Positions 11,750 to 24,331 of a stretch of DNA of 64,000 nucleotides are shown here, one piece after another. The position numbers and the translations under genes are program-made. The DNA is from Kappaphycus alvarezii (Eukaryota > Rhodophyta > Florideophyceae > Gigartinales > Solieriaceae). Position 1 is the first letter of the stretch. Each line of letters opens with the position of its first letter. Location: positions 1,426,001 through 1,490,000 of the forward strand of contig NADL03000483.1 of the NCBI GenBank assembly GCA_002205965.3. The letters are read 5' to 3'. The notes under the pieces were generated by a model, which saw only the letters and a list, made by a program, of their open reading frames with translations, was not told where the DNA came from and searched no databases.

Positions 11750-13598
11750 AAATGCGCTGCTCACTTGGGTAAAGAGGTAGCCTACGGAAAACCAGATGTG
11801 CTTTGGAATTCTCTAGCCTCGCGGTCCTATCCCTTGAGGTGCTGTAAGCACATAGATCAAAGTGCCCAAATTTCTTCCCGGGGTTCTGTAACTCCCATGT
11901 ATCTCTGCATGAGGCGGCTCTGGTCTCCAACCTGACCACCCTCGAGAGATCTTCAATGTTCCCCAAGATGCCGAACTGGGCAGGGGACTACTTCCTGGTC
12001 TCATCAAATAATTTAATCTGCTTTATGCAGGAAAAAGCTATGCTTAACTCTCCCATTGGACATCTAACGCTTCCCTCACTGTTCTATTGAATCACGCAGG
12101 GGAACCCGGTCTAATGCAGTCGATGAGATGCTAAGTAGTCTTTTCAGAGCTGCCTCATGTCTTTATTCGCTGACTCGGCGCTTTTTCAATTTCAACAACT
12201 TTATATCGGCATAACGACCTCAAAGGAAACTCAGATTGTGTTTCATACCACTTATTTATTGTAATACCACTTCATGTACTCTGAGGTCCATGTAATGCTC
12301 ACTTTTGAACTCAGAAAGTTTTCAAACTATTCGAGGCGCATTTCTGAAGGAGGGGAAACCATCTTACCTAAAGATAATTTCATGGGTCTAATATATTCAT
12401 GCAACGGATCCAGCCTACTTGCAGTGCGCATAAAACACGATCTGCGACGTCACTGGAGTGCAGCGAGGGGATTCCTTAGGGCCCTATTTTTCTCTTGGGT
12501 GCTAAATTACGTTGGGTCGTGACTTCAAAAAGAGTTCTAGGGGGCTCTCAAAGAAAGTGATTAACCCCAATTTATGACAGAGGTACCTGAACGATGGGTA
12601 CATTATTGGAACCCTTGAGATTATTCGTCATGCGTTATGGATTTCTGATTCTGCCACGAAAATTTATTGCTGACTGCACCCTAAGTTGAACAAACGTGCA
12701 GTTTGATGTCCAAATGCGCCGTCTAATAATCCAGCGCTCCGTCTTTGTATGTTTTACATGTCTACACACAAGAATATTGTCAGAAATATAGTCCCGAGAG
12801 GTACTTTTTGCATTCCAATGTCGGAGATGACAACCAAATTCAAAGAGACTTTTTTCACGTATCTTCATTAGATATTCTGTTGAGCAACTCACGCGGCGTC
12901 AAGACACTCATGTGTGTGCAAATTTGCATCGAGTTTGATTCAAAATCTTCAAGATCAACTATTCGCCACGAATGAAACCTTCCCTAGGCTAAAAATATCG
13001 GGCGGTTGATTTTGATAGCTTGGTTGAGAATAATTCTAGAGAACTAATTTGATCTTTGCTTGATGAGTATATTTTCACTGAACTTCAAATTCCTATCAAG
13101 CTCTTACGAAAATGAGAGACAACGTTTGATATCGGGCTTTGTTCTGCTGCTACAGTGGCAATGGGGAATTCTTTCACTTCGTGTCCTTAATTTGTTCTCT
13201 TTGTACTCATATTCCTCACGTGCTGCCTGAAACCGCTCTTTCGTTCTTCTAAGCCACATTTCAGGCACATTAAAAGTGAGAAAACTAAGTTTCAGAGGAG
13301 TGCGTCATTCCTCTGACTGCGATTGCCTCGCCTCGTCTTTTATGGTAATATTAATCATTCAATCCGGAGGTGATCTCAGTGTTTGACGGTTTGTACAAGG
13401 AAGATGATAGGCAGAGAGGGCTTTGATCCCTTTCAACTGCGGCAGGCTCGAAATATTGGATTTACTTACAGCCCTCCCCATGACTGGGGACTATTATCGT
13501 TGGTTGCAACTAGAAGGCATGGTTTCGGTGCTGATGCCGTGTCACACTCTCCAAGGCATATTCTGCCTGTCGTAGGAGGGGATTCAAGATTACAGTAG
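11750..13598 (+). pseudogene. non-LTR-like reverse transcriptase relic
   Basis: On the plus strand a decayed frame shows reverse transcriptase motifs in the right order. Near 12450-12500 is GVQRGDSLGPYF, matching the GVQQGDPLGPLLF motif of this polymerase group. About 45 codons on comes YLNDGYIIGTLE, matching the catalytic YLDDG..IG with one aspartate changed to asparagine. Both lie in the same frame, with several in-frame stops. Upstream (about 11.76-12.07 kb) is another open stretch containing LTTLERSSMFPKMPNW. A 71-codon frame at 13383-13598 ends with GADAVSHSPRH, like the C-terminal His/Cys region of such elements. The missing catalytic aspartate and the stops make it dead. Subfamily is not resolvable by eye. 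Confidence 0.6.
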
Positions 13599-16500
13599 AT
13601 TTTAATGAGTTTCATGCTTTGGTCTGCAACTTTGGCTCAACTTGAAGATTGCAGCATACTTCTAAAGTGAATTTTCCGCCATCTTCCCGTCCAATTTCTC
13701 TCTTCATCCGATTTTTTAACCATCGCAGAAGGTCTTAAAGTGTTAGACAAATACTAAGGCATTCATTGCTCAACAGGGAACGGACTCACCCATCACGTCA
13801 CGCCTGTTCAGATCCCAGCTCTTTCACAATGTTTCGAGAAGCCACTAAGGCAGGCATAAAACTCGAATAATGCCTTTTTCTGGTCTTTATTTGATATTTC
13901 AATCTAGTAAATCACTTCGTGTCCTTCGAGACTTCAATTTTTTTGGGGAGATGGTATCTATACATTCACTCCTTTGCTAATTGTTTGGACTCTAAGATTG
14001 CTCTGAGAGCTAAAGTTTTCGATTTAGAGGCAAGAACGTCACTGCTCTATCGTTACTTGAAGCGATTGATGCATAAAATCTAAGTTTCCCCTTGGAAGGT
14101 TCCAGCTTCGACGTATGTGTCCCAGTAGTAAAAATCAGTTTGACTGGAATGTTGTGGACTAATTGAGTGCTTTTTTTGACTAAATTAGAGCATAATGAGT
14201 TAGATTCACCTCTTTCGATGATTACGTTTTAGATGTTTTAGTTCGTTTAGATTTTTCCTTCGTTTCATGTTCCACAGAGCAGATTTTCCAATAGACATAC
14301 ACAAAAATAGGAACACAAGATGTGTTCTCTTAATGATACATCCGCCTAATACGCCTTAACTTTGGTGTTCGGGACGGGTTCCACAGTTCTGTCTAACAGA
14401 GATATAATTTTATTGCTGAGTATTTTTTGTTTTTACCTACTGTTCCTGTTTGACGTGGAGTTGGTATTGCATCAAAGTGACTATAACATCCATATCTTCC
14501 GGAGACATATTCCTACATACTCTCAGCTTGAGTCGGGAAGGTTCAACTAATACTATTCCAAAGCCTCGAGATGAAAAATAACACGTGCCTCGTCATAACG
14601 TGCAGCAAATCACATATTCTTTTTTGATTAGAAAGAGCTCGATTCGTTGCCTAATTATCAAGCTAATATGTTATGTATCAGATGCGCAAAAGAGGAATTA
14701 CTCGAAGTTACCTTGCTTTCTTAAAAAATGCAGCAGCGACAACTCTAATGCTCCGAAGCCGAAAATCTTTTTGTCCCAATAGTATCACTGAGACTTAGTT
14801 CCTGTAATATTTTGCTACAACTAGGTGATATTTTACACTTTCACTGTATCAGAGCATTTTTTCTCCCTGTTTTTGAAGTGTTTTAGTGCAAATAATAAGG
14901 CTATCAATTAATGTAATTTTGAACAGGGATTTTGCGCCTACTTTACTTTTCAAAAGATACACGGTAGACAGCGCCCACGCTAACGGGAAGAAGAGCGAGG
15001 ATAAAATGGCCTATTGCTAAGCTGAATAAATCAGATGGCCGTTTAAGCGTGCAACAGCGAGGAGCCCAGCGTTTTATTGGGGCTTTTCATTACTCCAGCG
15101 TAACTTTGCAGAGACATTCCTACGTCATAAGGCAGCTCATTGGACATATTGTAAAAATTCTACTGTAAGAATTTACTACGGAACAGTACAATGAATGGGG
15201 CTGAGTTTGAGTTGTTTGGAAGTTGTGGCATACGTAGACGATCTTGTATATATCGGATCTGTGCAAATGTGCTCGCATGAAATCGCTCCAAGATATTGGC
15301 GACACATCCTTGGAGGTCTTCCAAGCGGCTGTCGAGGCCAGCCCCTTCCTCTGCGCACGGCCACTGGTGCTCAGCCGTGCGATTTGTTTCATCCGAACCA
15401 TGTAGTCGTCTCTCTCGCCTGGACAGTTGACGCCAAGCGTATAACGGCTCTTGCACAGCACCTCAGTAATTTACTTCTTTGGTTGTTGAATGTTGGAGAG
15501 AGGCGAATCGGTCGGAATCACACGGCAAAGGGTGGCGGCAAGGCAACCAGAGGGGTATTGCAGGCGCTTGAGTGGCAAGAAGGAGACAGATGCCTCAACA
15601 GGAAGTGGAGAGGAGTCGGATTTCTCGAAAAGAGTGTGAAAAATTGCAGAGTGGGCGAGCTAGAAGAGCAAATTTATGATAATAGTGGAGTGAAGGGCAG
15701 GGCACGAACTACTAGGCAGATATATTAGTCTTTCGTCTAACACGTTCTTTTTTCCTTACATTCCAGCTCCATATCCAAACCATAACCCGAATTCCGTATA
15801 CTCTGACAGCTCTATTATACGTACCTGAATTTTACAATAGCAACGGTTTATTCAATCTTTTCTCGTTTTTGTTGCCTGTCAAACTCCCTAAAGTCCAAGA
15901 ATTTTGGGTGCCAACCTGGAGCATCCGTAAATATTCTCAACTATCCCATATAGCTTCATCGTGGGATGTAAATTTAACACTGAGTGGATTCAAGTAGCGA
16001 CCGGGAGCATTAATGAGGCGTGAAAGCCTCTCAAAGATTCGACTAAAATACTGTACCCGGACTATGGCCATGGTCCCTGCTCGAATATAATATTCAGTGG
16101 TAGAGAAACGTACCGACTAACTGCGATGATGTATATAAAGCATTGGGAGTCTTCCATAGTGGAAGTTATGGATCTCTCCCACGTACCGCAAAGAGAGCGA
16201 AATGACAGGTCAGGTGGAGAGGTTGAGCTTTGTAGGGTATCGGACCACCTGATGAATTTCCAAGAGGAACGATTCTTGGCTGTGTTTAAAAATTCTATGA
16301 GCCGGACCTGGCCTTTTAATTTAAATGAGTTGATCTAGAAGTTTAGATAAAGTACTGTTCCGGAATAGGGATAATGTGGCTTTGGATCAAAGATGATTTT
16401 CTTTCTGCGTACTAGGTGAAACTTAGCGGCTCTTAGGTAGCATTCATGAGAGAGCAGTATGTCAACAGCCATTGTGAATCAATCCTCCCGGAGGAGTTAG

Positions 16501-16785
16501 TAAGCAATTACGAGAGCCAATTCTGGCGGACACTCTGAAAACTTTTAATTAGGAGCGAGCAGATTCAATCTAGATTTCTTTGCCCGACAGTGGTAGTGTA
16601 CTATACGCTTCAGGAGGTAAGAACTTTATAGCCGACAAAGTTTTTCCGGTGAGGCCTTTATGCCGTAATGGGTCACTTACATAATACAAGCGGTAGAAGT
16701 AGTCGACGGAATAGCCTTGAAACTAGCTGAGATCATTGAGCAGGTTTCCTTGATCGTTACTGACAGCTTTAAGATAGTCCGATAT
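13599..16785. other. no supported gene; ambiguous overlapping frames at 15.1-15.7 kb
   Basis: 13.6-15.1 kb shows nothing. At 15195-15728 a 177-codon plus-strand frame and at 15120-15461 two minus-strand frames overlap. None gives a family match. The plus frame begins right after a stop and contains YVDD, but the flanking residues do not look like reverse transcriptase. From 15.7 to 16.8 kb I see only broken frames, probably the 3' part of the retroelement relic that follows. Confidence 0.4.
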
Positions 16786-18350
16786 TCATGTGCGGTCCCA
16801 GGCCTTATACTTTCCAGTATCAGGATAGAACAATCGGGAGGGGCCATCCGCAGGATTTTGACTGGAAGGTATCCAGATTTGTAGCTGGCAGATGGCACAG
16901 TCAAGGTTAATAGAGGCGAATTTTTGACCAGGACGCTGGAGACCTGGAGAACCGGACAGGCCTCTTGATTGGAGTTAATATATCACCTGTCAGTCCATGA
17001 GAGCCAACGTTATGTGGAACGTCTTTTAGGTCTACTTGGCAAGCCAGCGAAAGTCTATCAGTGGGGCCTGGCGTTCCAACACCTTAATTTGTTGGTTCAA
17101 TTTCCATTATTTAGAAATAATTAATTTCCATTTGAAAATCAATCCTTGCAGGTCAAAGAGAGCCAATCCTCGGGAAGCATTGAAGAAAATATTTCCCTGA
17201 TTCGGGTTCCAGCTTGAGTAAGGATCACATATAGTGGATCCCCCCTTTTTGATCTATCCAATATCATTATAAATTCTCCGAACTTCTGTTATATCAAAGC
17301 ATAGGAGGGAGGCCGAGGCGACCAGGATTCTCAACTCAGTTCGTGCATTAGCGGTGGCCGTCCTTAGTTGGAAGAGTGGCTAAAATTTGAACCCTCTTCA
17401 TGGGCTTAGAAGGCAGGTCATTTGAGCAGTATGAACTAGTTTCAAGAATTTTTGCAGCTCTGGGACGCTCCTCACGGGGGCGTCTAGGAGGTGCCTCATG
17501 CGGGCCAATACGTCTGCCAATTTTTTGGTTTTCGGTTCCATGCGACCAAATTCGCCCCAGCTAATCCCCAATAAGGACTTTTGAAGCCAACTTGGAGAAT
17601 CACATTTGGCAGGTTTGGGATCCAATTTGACGACTACAATTTTCTTCCAAACTTTGTCATACACCAAATTAATGGAATGAAAATCGGGTCCAAGAACAAA
17701 CAAGCCGTCAACATACCGGCCGTTTCAGACCGGTTCAATGTTCCGGTGGTTGCCACCAATAATCTTGAGTTGCGAGCCAATCCCCGCTTGAAGAAATAGT
17801 TCCCCGTCAGTGGAAATCCTCACTTCCACGTAATGATATAACCCATGGTAATTATTCTGTATCGGGACCAGAATATTCTTTCACCCAAAGTAACAGAGCA
17901 CAGCTCAAAATATGCGCTAATTTGTACCAGTAATTCCAGGCGCTGGTAGTTGGTGTCAATGTAATTTTTGTCCATCTAAACCAATTGGTCCTCAATTTCC
18001 TCATGTTGTGTCAATAGCGCGGAATGGGGCATCTTCCGCCCTAGATGAGCATAAATTGCAAATTGAACCTCCGAGCATCAAAAATAGCCCCTGTTTAGTC
18101 CCTTCCTTTGGTATCGCAAAGAGACAATTTATTTCTTTTCTCCTCTTATACGACATTTCTATAATATTTCATTCCATCGATTGTGAGACAACTGTAGGGA
18201 AGTTGAGTGGTTCAACAGGGAGGCAGCTTCCATGAGCTTCCGTGGGATTCTTGTGTCATTGGAATCAATATAGCGTCTTTGCACCATTTCTTGGAGTACG
18301 TTTTTTAGCAGGAAACACCCGCTACTTTTGCAGTAAGGAGGGATTTTTTT
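16786..18350 (-). pseudogene. LTR/DIRS-type reverse transcriptase-RNase H relic
   Basis: From about 17881 down to 16786 one minus-strand frame carries the marks of a retrotransposon polymerase. YVDGLFVLG at about 17715 matches the catalytic YVDD..FG box with the second Asp replaced by Gly. Next come a connection-like stretch with GRMEPKTKKLADVLA and SVPELQKFL (compare 'V.ELQ.FLGL' in Ty3-like enzymes). Near 16829-16869 is IPSSQNPADGPSR, the typical end of the RNase H domain. About ten stops interrupt that frame. Farther upstream (about 17.9-18.35 kb) other frames read as plausible polymerase N-terminal sequence. Known of the family: polymerase of Ty3-like or DIRS-like elements. I found no LTRs or recombinase domain. 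Confidence 0.6.
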
Positions 18351-19245
18351 GTCATGTCAATGAGGTTCGCATCCGCGACTCTAAAATTACCACCATACTC
18401 TCCCGCACTCATATGTGGCACAAGGATCGTTTTCTGGGATCATAATTTACGACATCTATTTTCAACTAAATTAACACGTCATCATGGAACGCAGTGCCTC
18501 TTCCGCGTTTTTTTATTGGGAGCCATAAGTCATTTAAATCCCTTAAATAATATAGATCCCGGGAATCCAAGAATTTTGTCTCCCATAACAGTCATGGAGG
18601 TGTTTGTGGGACAGTGCATTTCTGGCGTGCATTCGCCGATTTTGGAATTGGCCCGTGATGGAAAACAATTCTGCTATATATTCAGAAATTAGTACTCAAC
18701 GAAGTAGGCAATTTGTGCAGTTCATATACCGCGAATCTATGCATATATGCATTACTATACCTTTATTCCCTACAGAATATAATATATCCCATAGATCTTG
18801 ACGGTTCAGGTAATGTCAGCAACAAATATAGAAAAAAAGGGAACTTCACACTGCAAAATGGCGTATTACTGATGCTGGCTGTGATTTTATGAATGGCAAG
18901 ATTTGATTTTATTTTTGACCCACTAGTGTCAAAGTACAGCAGCTTGTCGCAACTCAGAAGTGCAAAAATTGAATGAAAAATCAAGGTACAAATCACCGCA
19001 TGTATCATATTGGCCCATGTCTTAAAATAGCGGACACTACTAGGCTTAGGTATACCACCATGATGAGCAAAGCGTCTCCGCTCTAATTTGCACAAAATGG
19101 GCTATCAAATTTCCCACCTCTAAGTTAGAGCCTCGTACTAGTCTAACACCATGTATTTGTCGTGTTCACTTTCCTGCACCCCTCTTCGAATATCATGGAA
19201 ATGCCTACGCTTGAACCACATAACTAGACAATACAAGAGGACACA

Positions 19246-20606
19246 GTGGCTCTCGGCTTGAAGCCGAGATTGATCGAATGCCCAGCATCACAAAACTCAA
19301 CGTATGAGCCTGTGCACAATCTTACCGACATTGATGCGGACCGGCGAGCACTCTTTGAAATTCCTCGAGTTCTTTCGCCAGTAACCTCACCTGCTAATGC
19401 GCTTTTGCACGTATTCTTACTAGATCGTCTTGTACAACAAGTTGTATTCCCCACCAATAAGTATATCGAAGCGAATGTTTTAGCTTCAAATCGTCGACGT
19501 ACTGTTACGGCTGCAGATATTCTACAGTTTCTGGCAATTTTCATGTACCTTGGGATAGTGAAGCTACCTGGAAAGCTTGATCTGTGGTCGACCCATCCGG
19601 AAATGCCTGTACACGCAATTGCCAATGAGCATGGTATGTCGACGGATAGATTTAGCTACATATGGAGAAATATTTCTTTCGTTTCGCCGGATCCTCAGAA
19701 CGAGGCCTAGTATAACTCGACAGAGGGTGAGGACTTTTCACATGAAGACGAAGTTCCGATCGCAACACTAAGAGCCGTACAAAGGGAGGCAACTGAGCGA
19801 AAATATACCTCTCGTTGTGACAGCGTTTGGTTTTCGAAAGTGGCACCATTTATCAACCACATAAATGACGCTTCTTTGAGTCTTCTGAAAGTACCGGGCT
19901 ATTCATTGCCAAATGATGGTACGGTTTAACGGGCGATCGGGAGAGACTCACCGAATGAAGAATAAGCCTATCGGTGAAGGCTATAAATTCTTTTCAATTG
20001 TAGATAGAGTATGTTTTTTACTTTCTTCCTGACCGACGCCTTGCCCCAAATCGCCCCAGTGAAGATGAAGCAGGTTGTAACGAATTTAGTCGAGAAGGAC
20101 CTCTTTCGAAAACAGCTGCCATGGTCAAGATGTTTGTTAAAAGAGTGGCCGACTCCCATGTAGGGCGAGATATACCTTTCGTTGTGGCAATGGATAACTA
20201 TTTCACACTACCAAGTGTTATGCCAATGTTGCGGAGTATGGGAATAGGTTGTGTAGGGACTTCGAGACCAAAGAGAGGATGGCCAACCTCTGTTTTAAAT
20301 GTATTATCTGTTGTCTCAAAGAACAGAGAAGCGTCTATAAAAAAGTTCAGAACAACAAAATTGTCACCGTCTCTCGATGAAAGACGTCTCGACAGACCTG
20401 CGCAAATGCATGAACGAAGTGTCTCGAAACGACAAAGAACATGCCGTTATTGCTCATATTTGAAGGCAATCATTCTTCGGGACAATGCAGAGAAAGCGAA
20501 CGAGGCCCCCAGGCCTCGCAAACCTGCTTGCAAGTGTAACTACTGGGATGTTCATCTTTTCGGAGACCATTTTGATGTTTACCATAATTTGGATGATTCG
20601 CAATGA
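19246..20606 (+). pseudogene. piggyBac-type transposase (DDE_Tnp_1_7), broken
   Basis: The N-terminal part (19246-19710) matches the piggyBac domain: F-L-A-I-F-M-Y-L-G-I-V-K-L-P then LDLWSTHP, then RFSYIWRNISFV. After a TAG the same frame continues to about 19929. A shifted frame gives MVRFNGRS, the family's 'MMVRFKGRS' region around a catalytic Asp. A third frame, open from about 20010 to 20606, has VVAMDNYFT (the 'YMDNFFTS' box) and ends with a Cys/His zinc-ribbon (CRYC, CKC, YH). The order is complete, so this was a full-length gene, now broken by one stop and two shifts. PiggyBac elements insert at TTAA; I did not find convincing terminal repeats. Confidence 0.8.
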
Positions 20607-20853
20607 TTGGGCATATGCCGGTACAGTCAATATTTTGGGCCAATTACCTTTCGAAAAAGTTGGGCTGTCCCTTAAAAATGATATATTTCTGGGAATTTAT
20701 GTTATATATTATATCCTTTATTCCTTCGTGAATTAAGGGATATGTGCCATTCGTAATCCCATCCCTACCTATGCAGTACAGTAGTAACATGTAAATAGAA
20801 CTGTGTTTTCCTATATCAATAACCGAGGAACAACCCTGGTTTGTGTGACCATC

Positions 20854-20942
20854 TAGTCGGGTTAGGAAGAGAGTTCGAGCCTAGAGCGGGCGCGCCCGCC
20901 CCTTTCTGGGTTCAAGACCCGTTTTGCTCCACAACCCTTTTT
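20854..20942 (+). other. tRNA-like pol III box pair with GC palindrome
   Basis: 20854-20866 resembles an A box, 20909-20919 (GGTTCAAGACC) fits the B-box consensus GGTTCRANNCC, and a T5 run at 20938-20942 could terminate pol III. Between them is a perfect 14-bp palindrome GCGGGCGCGCCCGC (20886-20899). I could not fold an acceptor stem, so it is not a normal tRNA. It might be a tRNA-derived SINE head, a tRNA pseudogene or coincidence. Confidence 0.25.
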
Positions 20943-21347
20943 ATCTGGTTCAAATAGAACACAGTAATGTGTACAACTGTATGTTGTGAAATGCATTATT
21001 CTGAGGAGTGATGAAATACGGATCTGGATGGTATTTTAAATAAAGAATAACTATTTTATGAAGTTTAGGCTAACCAAGGAAAGCATTACTAAAGAAAGGG
21101 AATAATGCAAATGCCAAAAATTTATTGATATAATATAAAAGATTTGCAAGTCTCTTCTTAGCAGCTTTCTTTTACTCTAAACGGTTTCTAATTATCCACC
21201 TGCGTGCTTTTAGAGTTTTCGGTGGGATGAATGTTCGCCGTAGCGCTCAACCCGGTCTTGAGCCTTCGACCTCGCAATTGCGTCCATCCAGGCCCTTCTT
21301 CGAGCCTGGTGCGCATCTTCTTGCGCTCTTTTTAACTCCTCATTCAG

Positions 21348-22921
21348 CTACTTCTCTGCTTTTTCTTCACACCTCTTTGCTTCCAGGGACTTCAGCAGTC
21401 CAATGACATCCACACGGGATGCTTCAATACCCATTGTAATGTCAACAATTCCAGCCTTCACTTTAGGATCAAGAGTTCCTTCCCGCATCATTCGAACAGT
21501 ATTCATCCTTTTCATCTGAAAAACCTCGCTGACAGATATCATTTCCTGACAGCGAGTTGACTTTCGAACACGTGAGCCTGCAACATAATTCAAGTTGAGA
21601 GGCCAAAGGCCGGAATTTTTAAACCTGTCCATGATATTTTTTTGCGTAGTAGCCTTCTTAAATCCTACTTCAATTGAGTCCCAAACGTGTCTCCCATCCA
21701 ATTTTGCCAACCTTGTGGACAAACTGATATCCATATGATAACGAACATTTCATGACGGCTTCATTCGCATAATGCTTGAAAGGCCCAAAAACTGATATAT
21801 CCAAGGTTGCAAGCGGTCTCTTGTATGTGCTGGCAACGCAATTGTCGAAATTCGCGGCCTTCTTATCTCCTCAATTGCACTTGACAACAAATGGGAGCTG
21901 CATGCGTCATAATACGAAACAATCCATTCTTCAACATGATTTAAAGCTCTATCGGATTCGATGAAGCCCGACACCCATTTACGGAACAAATATACATCGA
22001 AACTGCCAAAATCACGTCTTCAATATGCAACCTAGCCTTCAGGCATCAAATGAGACACCCTCTCAGTACATATTCCATCACTTAGTCCTGATTCTTGAAT
22101 ACCCTTGAAAACTGCCGCAGGAGCCACGTATTCGCCAGTACCACTCACGCACAACAGAACATATATGCAGTTCCTGTACTGAAAACTAACTCTGTGCGAA
22201 GTCGCTTTAACTCTAATAGATGTAACTACACGCTTCCCTTTCTTTCCAAATAAGTCCCGCAAAGTAGAAAAGCCTGTTTCATACAGATTTTATACTTGAT
22301 CAGGGGCCTTAGTGTTGTAATTCCTGTACACCAACTTAACTTGCGCAAAAAAGTTAGTTAATGTTTCAGCATTAAACATTGAATACGAAGCTGATCCACA
22401 GGACAAGCAGCGTAGGAGCTAGGCTTGTCAGAATTGCACCTCAGAAAGCTACGAAGCCAGAGAAGAGATAATTTAGCCTGGATAGGCGCGCAGATGCTTT
22501 CCCATTCCTTGTTAATTCATCACGGTATTGATTTGCAACGTTGCACAAGTCTTCATTTGCCAAGAAGTGCTCTTTTGCCAGTCTAAGCGAAATTCGACCA
22601 CCAATTTCTTTCTCTTATTCCAACGAGAAAACTGTGGCATTGCTCGGCCTTTCCGAGGTGATAAATAAGGAAACATCATTGTTTTTGCTTTATCTGTGGT
22701 TCTTCCCGTTTGCTCCAGCGCTGCAAACTTGATTTGCAAATCTTGAAGAGTCCGTTGTCTGTCATGGCACAGACTCTCCGACAAGACTCACCCGCACGGA
22801 TTCTTTCCAGTGCTTCGAGCAAAGCACTGTGAGCCTTCATTGCCAACTTCTTCGTCGCAAAAAGGGAATTCGTAATTGCTGTGTTCAGACGTGTATCTGA
22901 ATTTGAAGGTGAAGATATCAA
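21348..22921 (-). pseudogene. Jerky/pogo-type DDE transposase, broken
   Basis: Reading down the minus strand: at 22676-22921 is a psq-like helix-turn-helix (AHSALLEALERIRAGESCRRV ... KSSLQRW); at about 22450-22660 a second, CENP-B-type DNA-binding part (GRPSNATV, then ANEDLCNVANQY) in a shifted frame. At 22032-22262 is the start of the DDE_1 nuclease (SGTGEYVAPAAVFKG); at 21750-21989 the next part with CSSHLLSSAIEE and IALPAHTRDRLQP, equivalent to 'GHSSHLS..' and 'LPPHTSHLLQPLD'. At 21348-21734 is the end with NIMDRFKNSGLWPLN. These are landmarks of the Tc1/mariner superfamily, Jerky/Tigger branch, in correct order over 1.57 kb. At least four frame changes and lost acidic residues show it is dead. 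Confidence 0.8.
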
Positions 22922-24331
22922 AGAAGAAGCGACTAATAGATGGTTTCGTGTCTATTAAGGATCAAGGATGATTTTAACCAATGGATACAGTTGGATAACA
23001 GCTTCATGTTTGTCATTGGAATCTTCATTTATTGAAATTTTTTACAGGGCAATTTTCTATTACCAGTTTCCCGTGAAAAATGTTCAAAAGCGCAAATCGG
23101 GTCATTTGGGCCCTATTTCTCCAATTTAAACCCTTATTTTTCCAGTTGGCATGATAATGACTCCATTGTAAATATTTTCGCCAGGTTTGGAGTTCAATTC
23201 ATGGTTTCTTCCAGAACTACGCGCTTAAGAAGGTAGGTGACTTGCAAGAAAGAGAAAAAAATTGCGAAATTGTTCAAATTTTGTTTTGGATTGTAGGTTT
23301 TTTTTCTGAGAACGTTTCTATACCGTCCACAAACAACTACCGCACTGTTACCTTTTTTCTAGTCCCCACCTCAATGCGCTTGTGTCCTGGATGCCTCTGG
23401 TGAGGCCTGTTGCTTTGAAAATACTTCCAATAAAGTATGAAATAAACTGGCCACAGCATTCTGAAAAGGTCCCTTCGGTCTTCTAAATATTCACCTCTCA
23501 GTTGTTTGGGTTTACTCCTCTTTGCACGGTCCTTGTGAGAGCGTTTGGAGCATTGACTGTATACCTTTGTGATTTGGTAGAACGTACCGGCCTCCTAAGT
23601 ACTGCGTGCGTTGCTGATTTATTACCGACTGTAAGTTCCTCTACATGCCGAGCGAACTGCCTAGCCCTACGTTTCATGGAAATCTCAACATTCATCAGCC
23701 TTCTTACGGCAATTTCGAAGTCAGGGAGGACGTAGACCCGTTTCCACCCCTAATTTGCGAGGCTTCCATCAATTATACAAGCCCAAAACTAGGGCCTTAC
23801 ATCATTCTATGTGGTCTTTCTCTCTTTTGTTTATCGCCAGAATACGTCTGAGGTGGTTAGGGATGCAGTTTCTAGATAAATGTCAGCAGAATACCGTTAA
23901 TGTTCCAACCAAATCCTCTTTGTAGACGTAAATTTCTAGGCTTGTACATCCCAAATTCACTGATATGTTGTCTTGTTTTGCGCTTTCTTTATGCCGGTCA
24001 AGTCTGGAGAGCTGTTTATTTTGGGCGCTTCCCTTTTCCTATTTCTGAAAAATGACATAAAAAGCAAGATTATCAACGTCCTCGCCCTAAGCTCGAGTCG
24101 AAAAACTCCTTAATAGAGCCTTAGGCCTGGAGTCCTGCTCGAGTTTCTAGTAAAGACCCAACACGCACCTCATACGGGGCTGACGGTGGCGTTGTTGCAT
24201 TGTCAAGCATATCAAGGCGTTTGGTGGTTTTCTCCCTCGTCTCCCTTGTCTTAGCCATCTAGGAAATCAATTTGACCATTTTGCTGCGCAGGGCTGCTGG
24301 AGTTGATTGCGGTGCTCGTTTTTGACCCCTT
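22922..24331. other. no supported gene
   Basis: Short frames at 23.5-23.85 kb on both strands overlap and match nothing. I see no repeat or motif worth naming. Confidence 0.4.

Noticed and set aside
15195-15728. 177-codon plus-strand frame containing YVDD, as a reverse transcriptase
   Set aside because: The four residues fit, but no other polymerase motif lies at normal spacing and two minus-strand frames overlap it. Most likely chance.
20854-20942. A functional tRNA gene
   Set aside because: No seven-base acceptor stem pairs across the B-box-containing end, and the distance between boxes is long.
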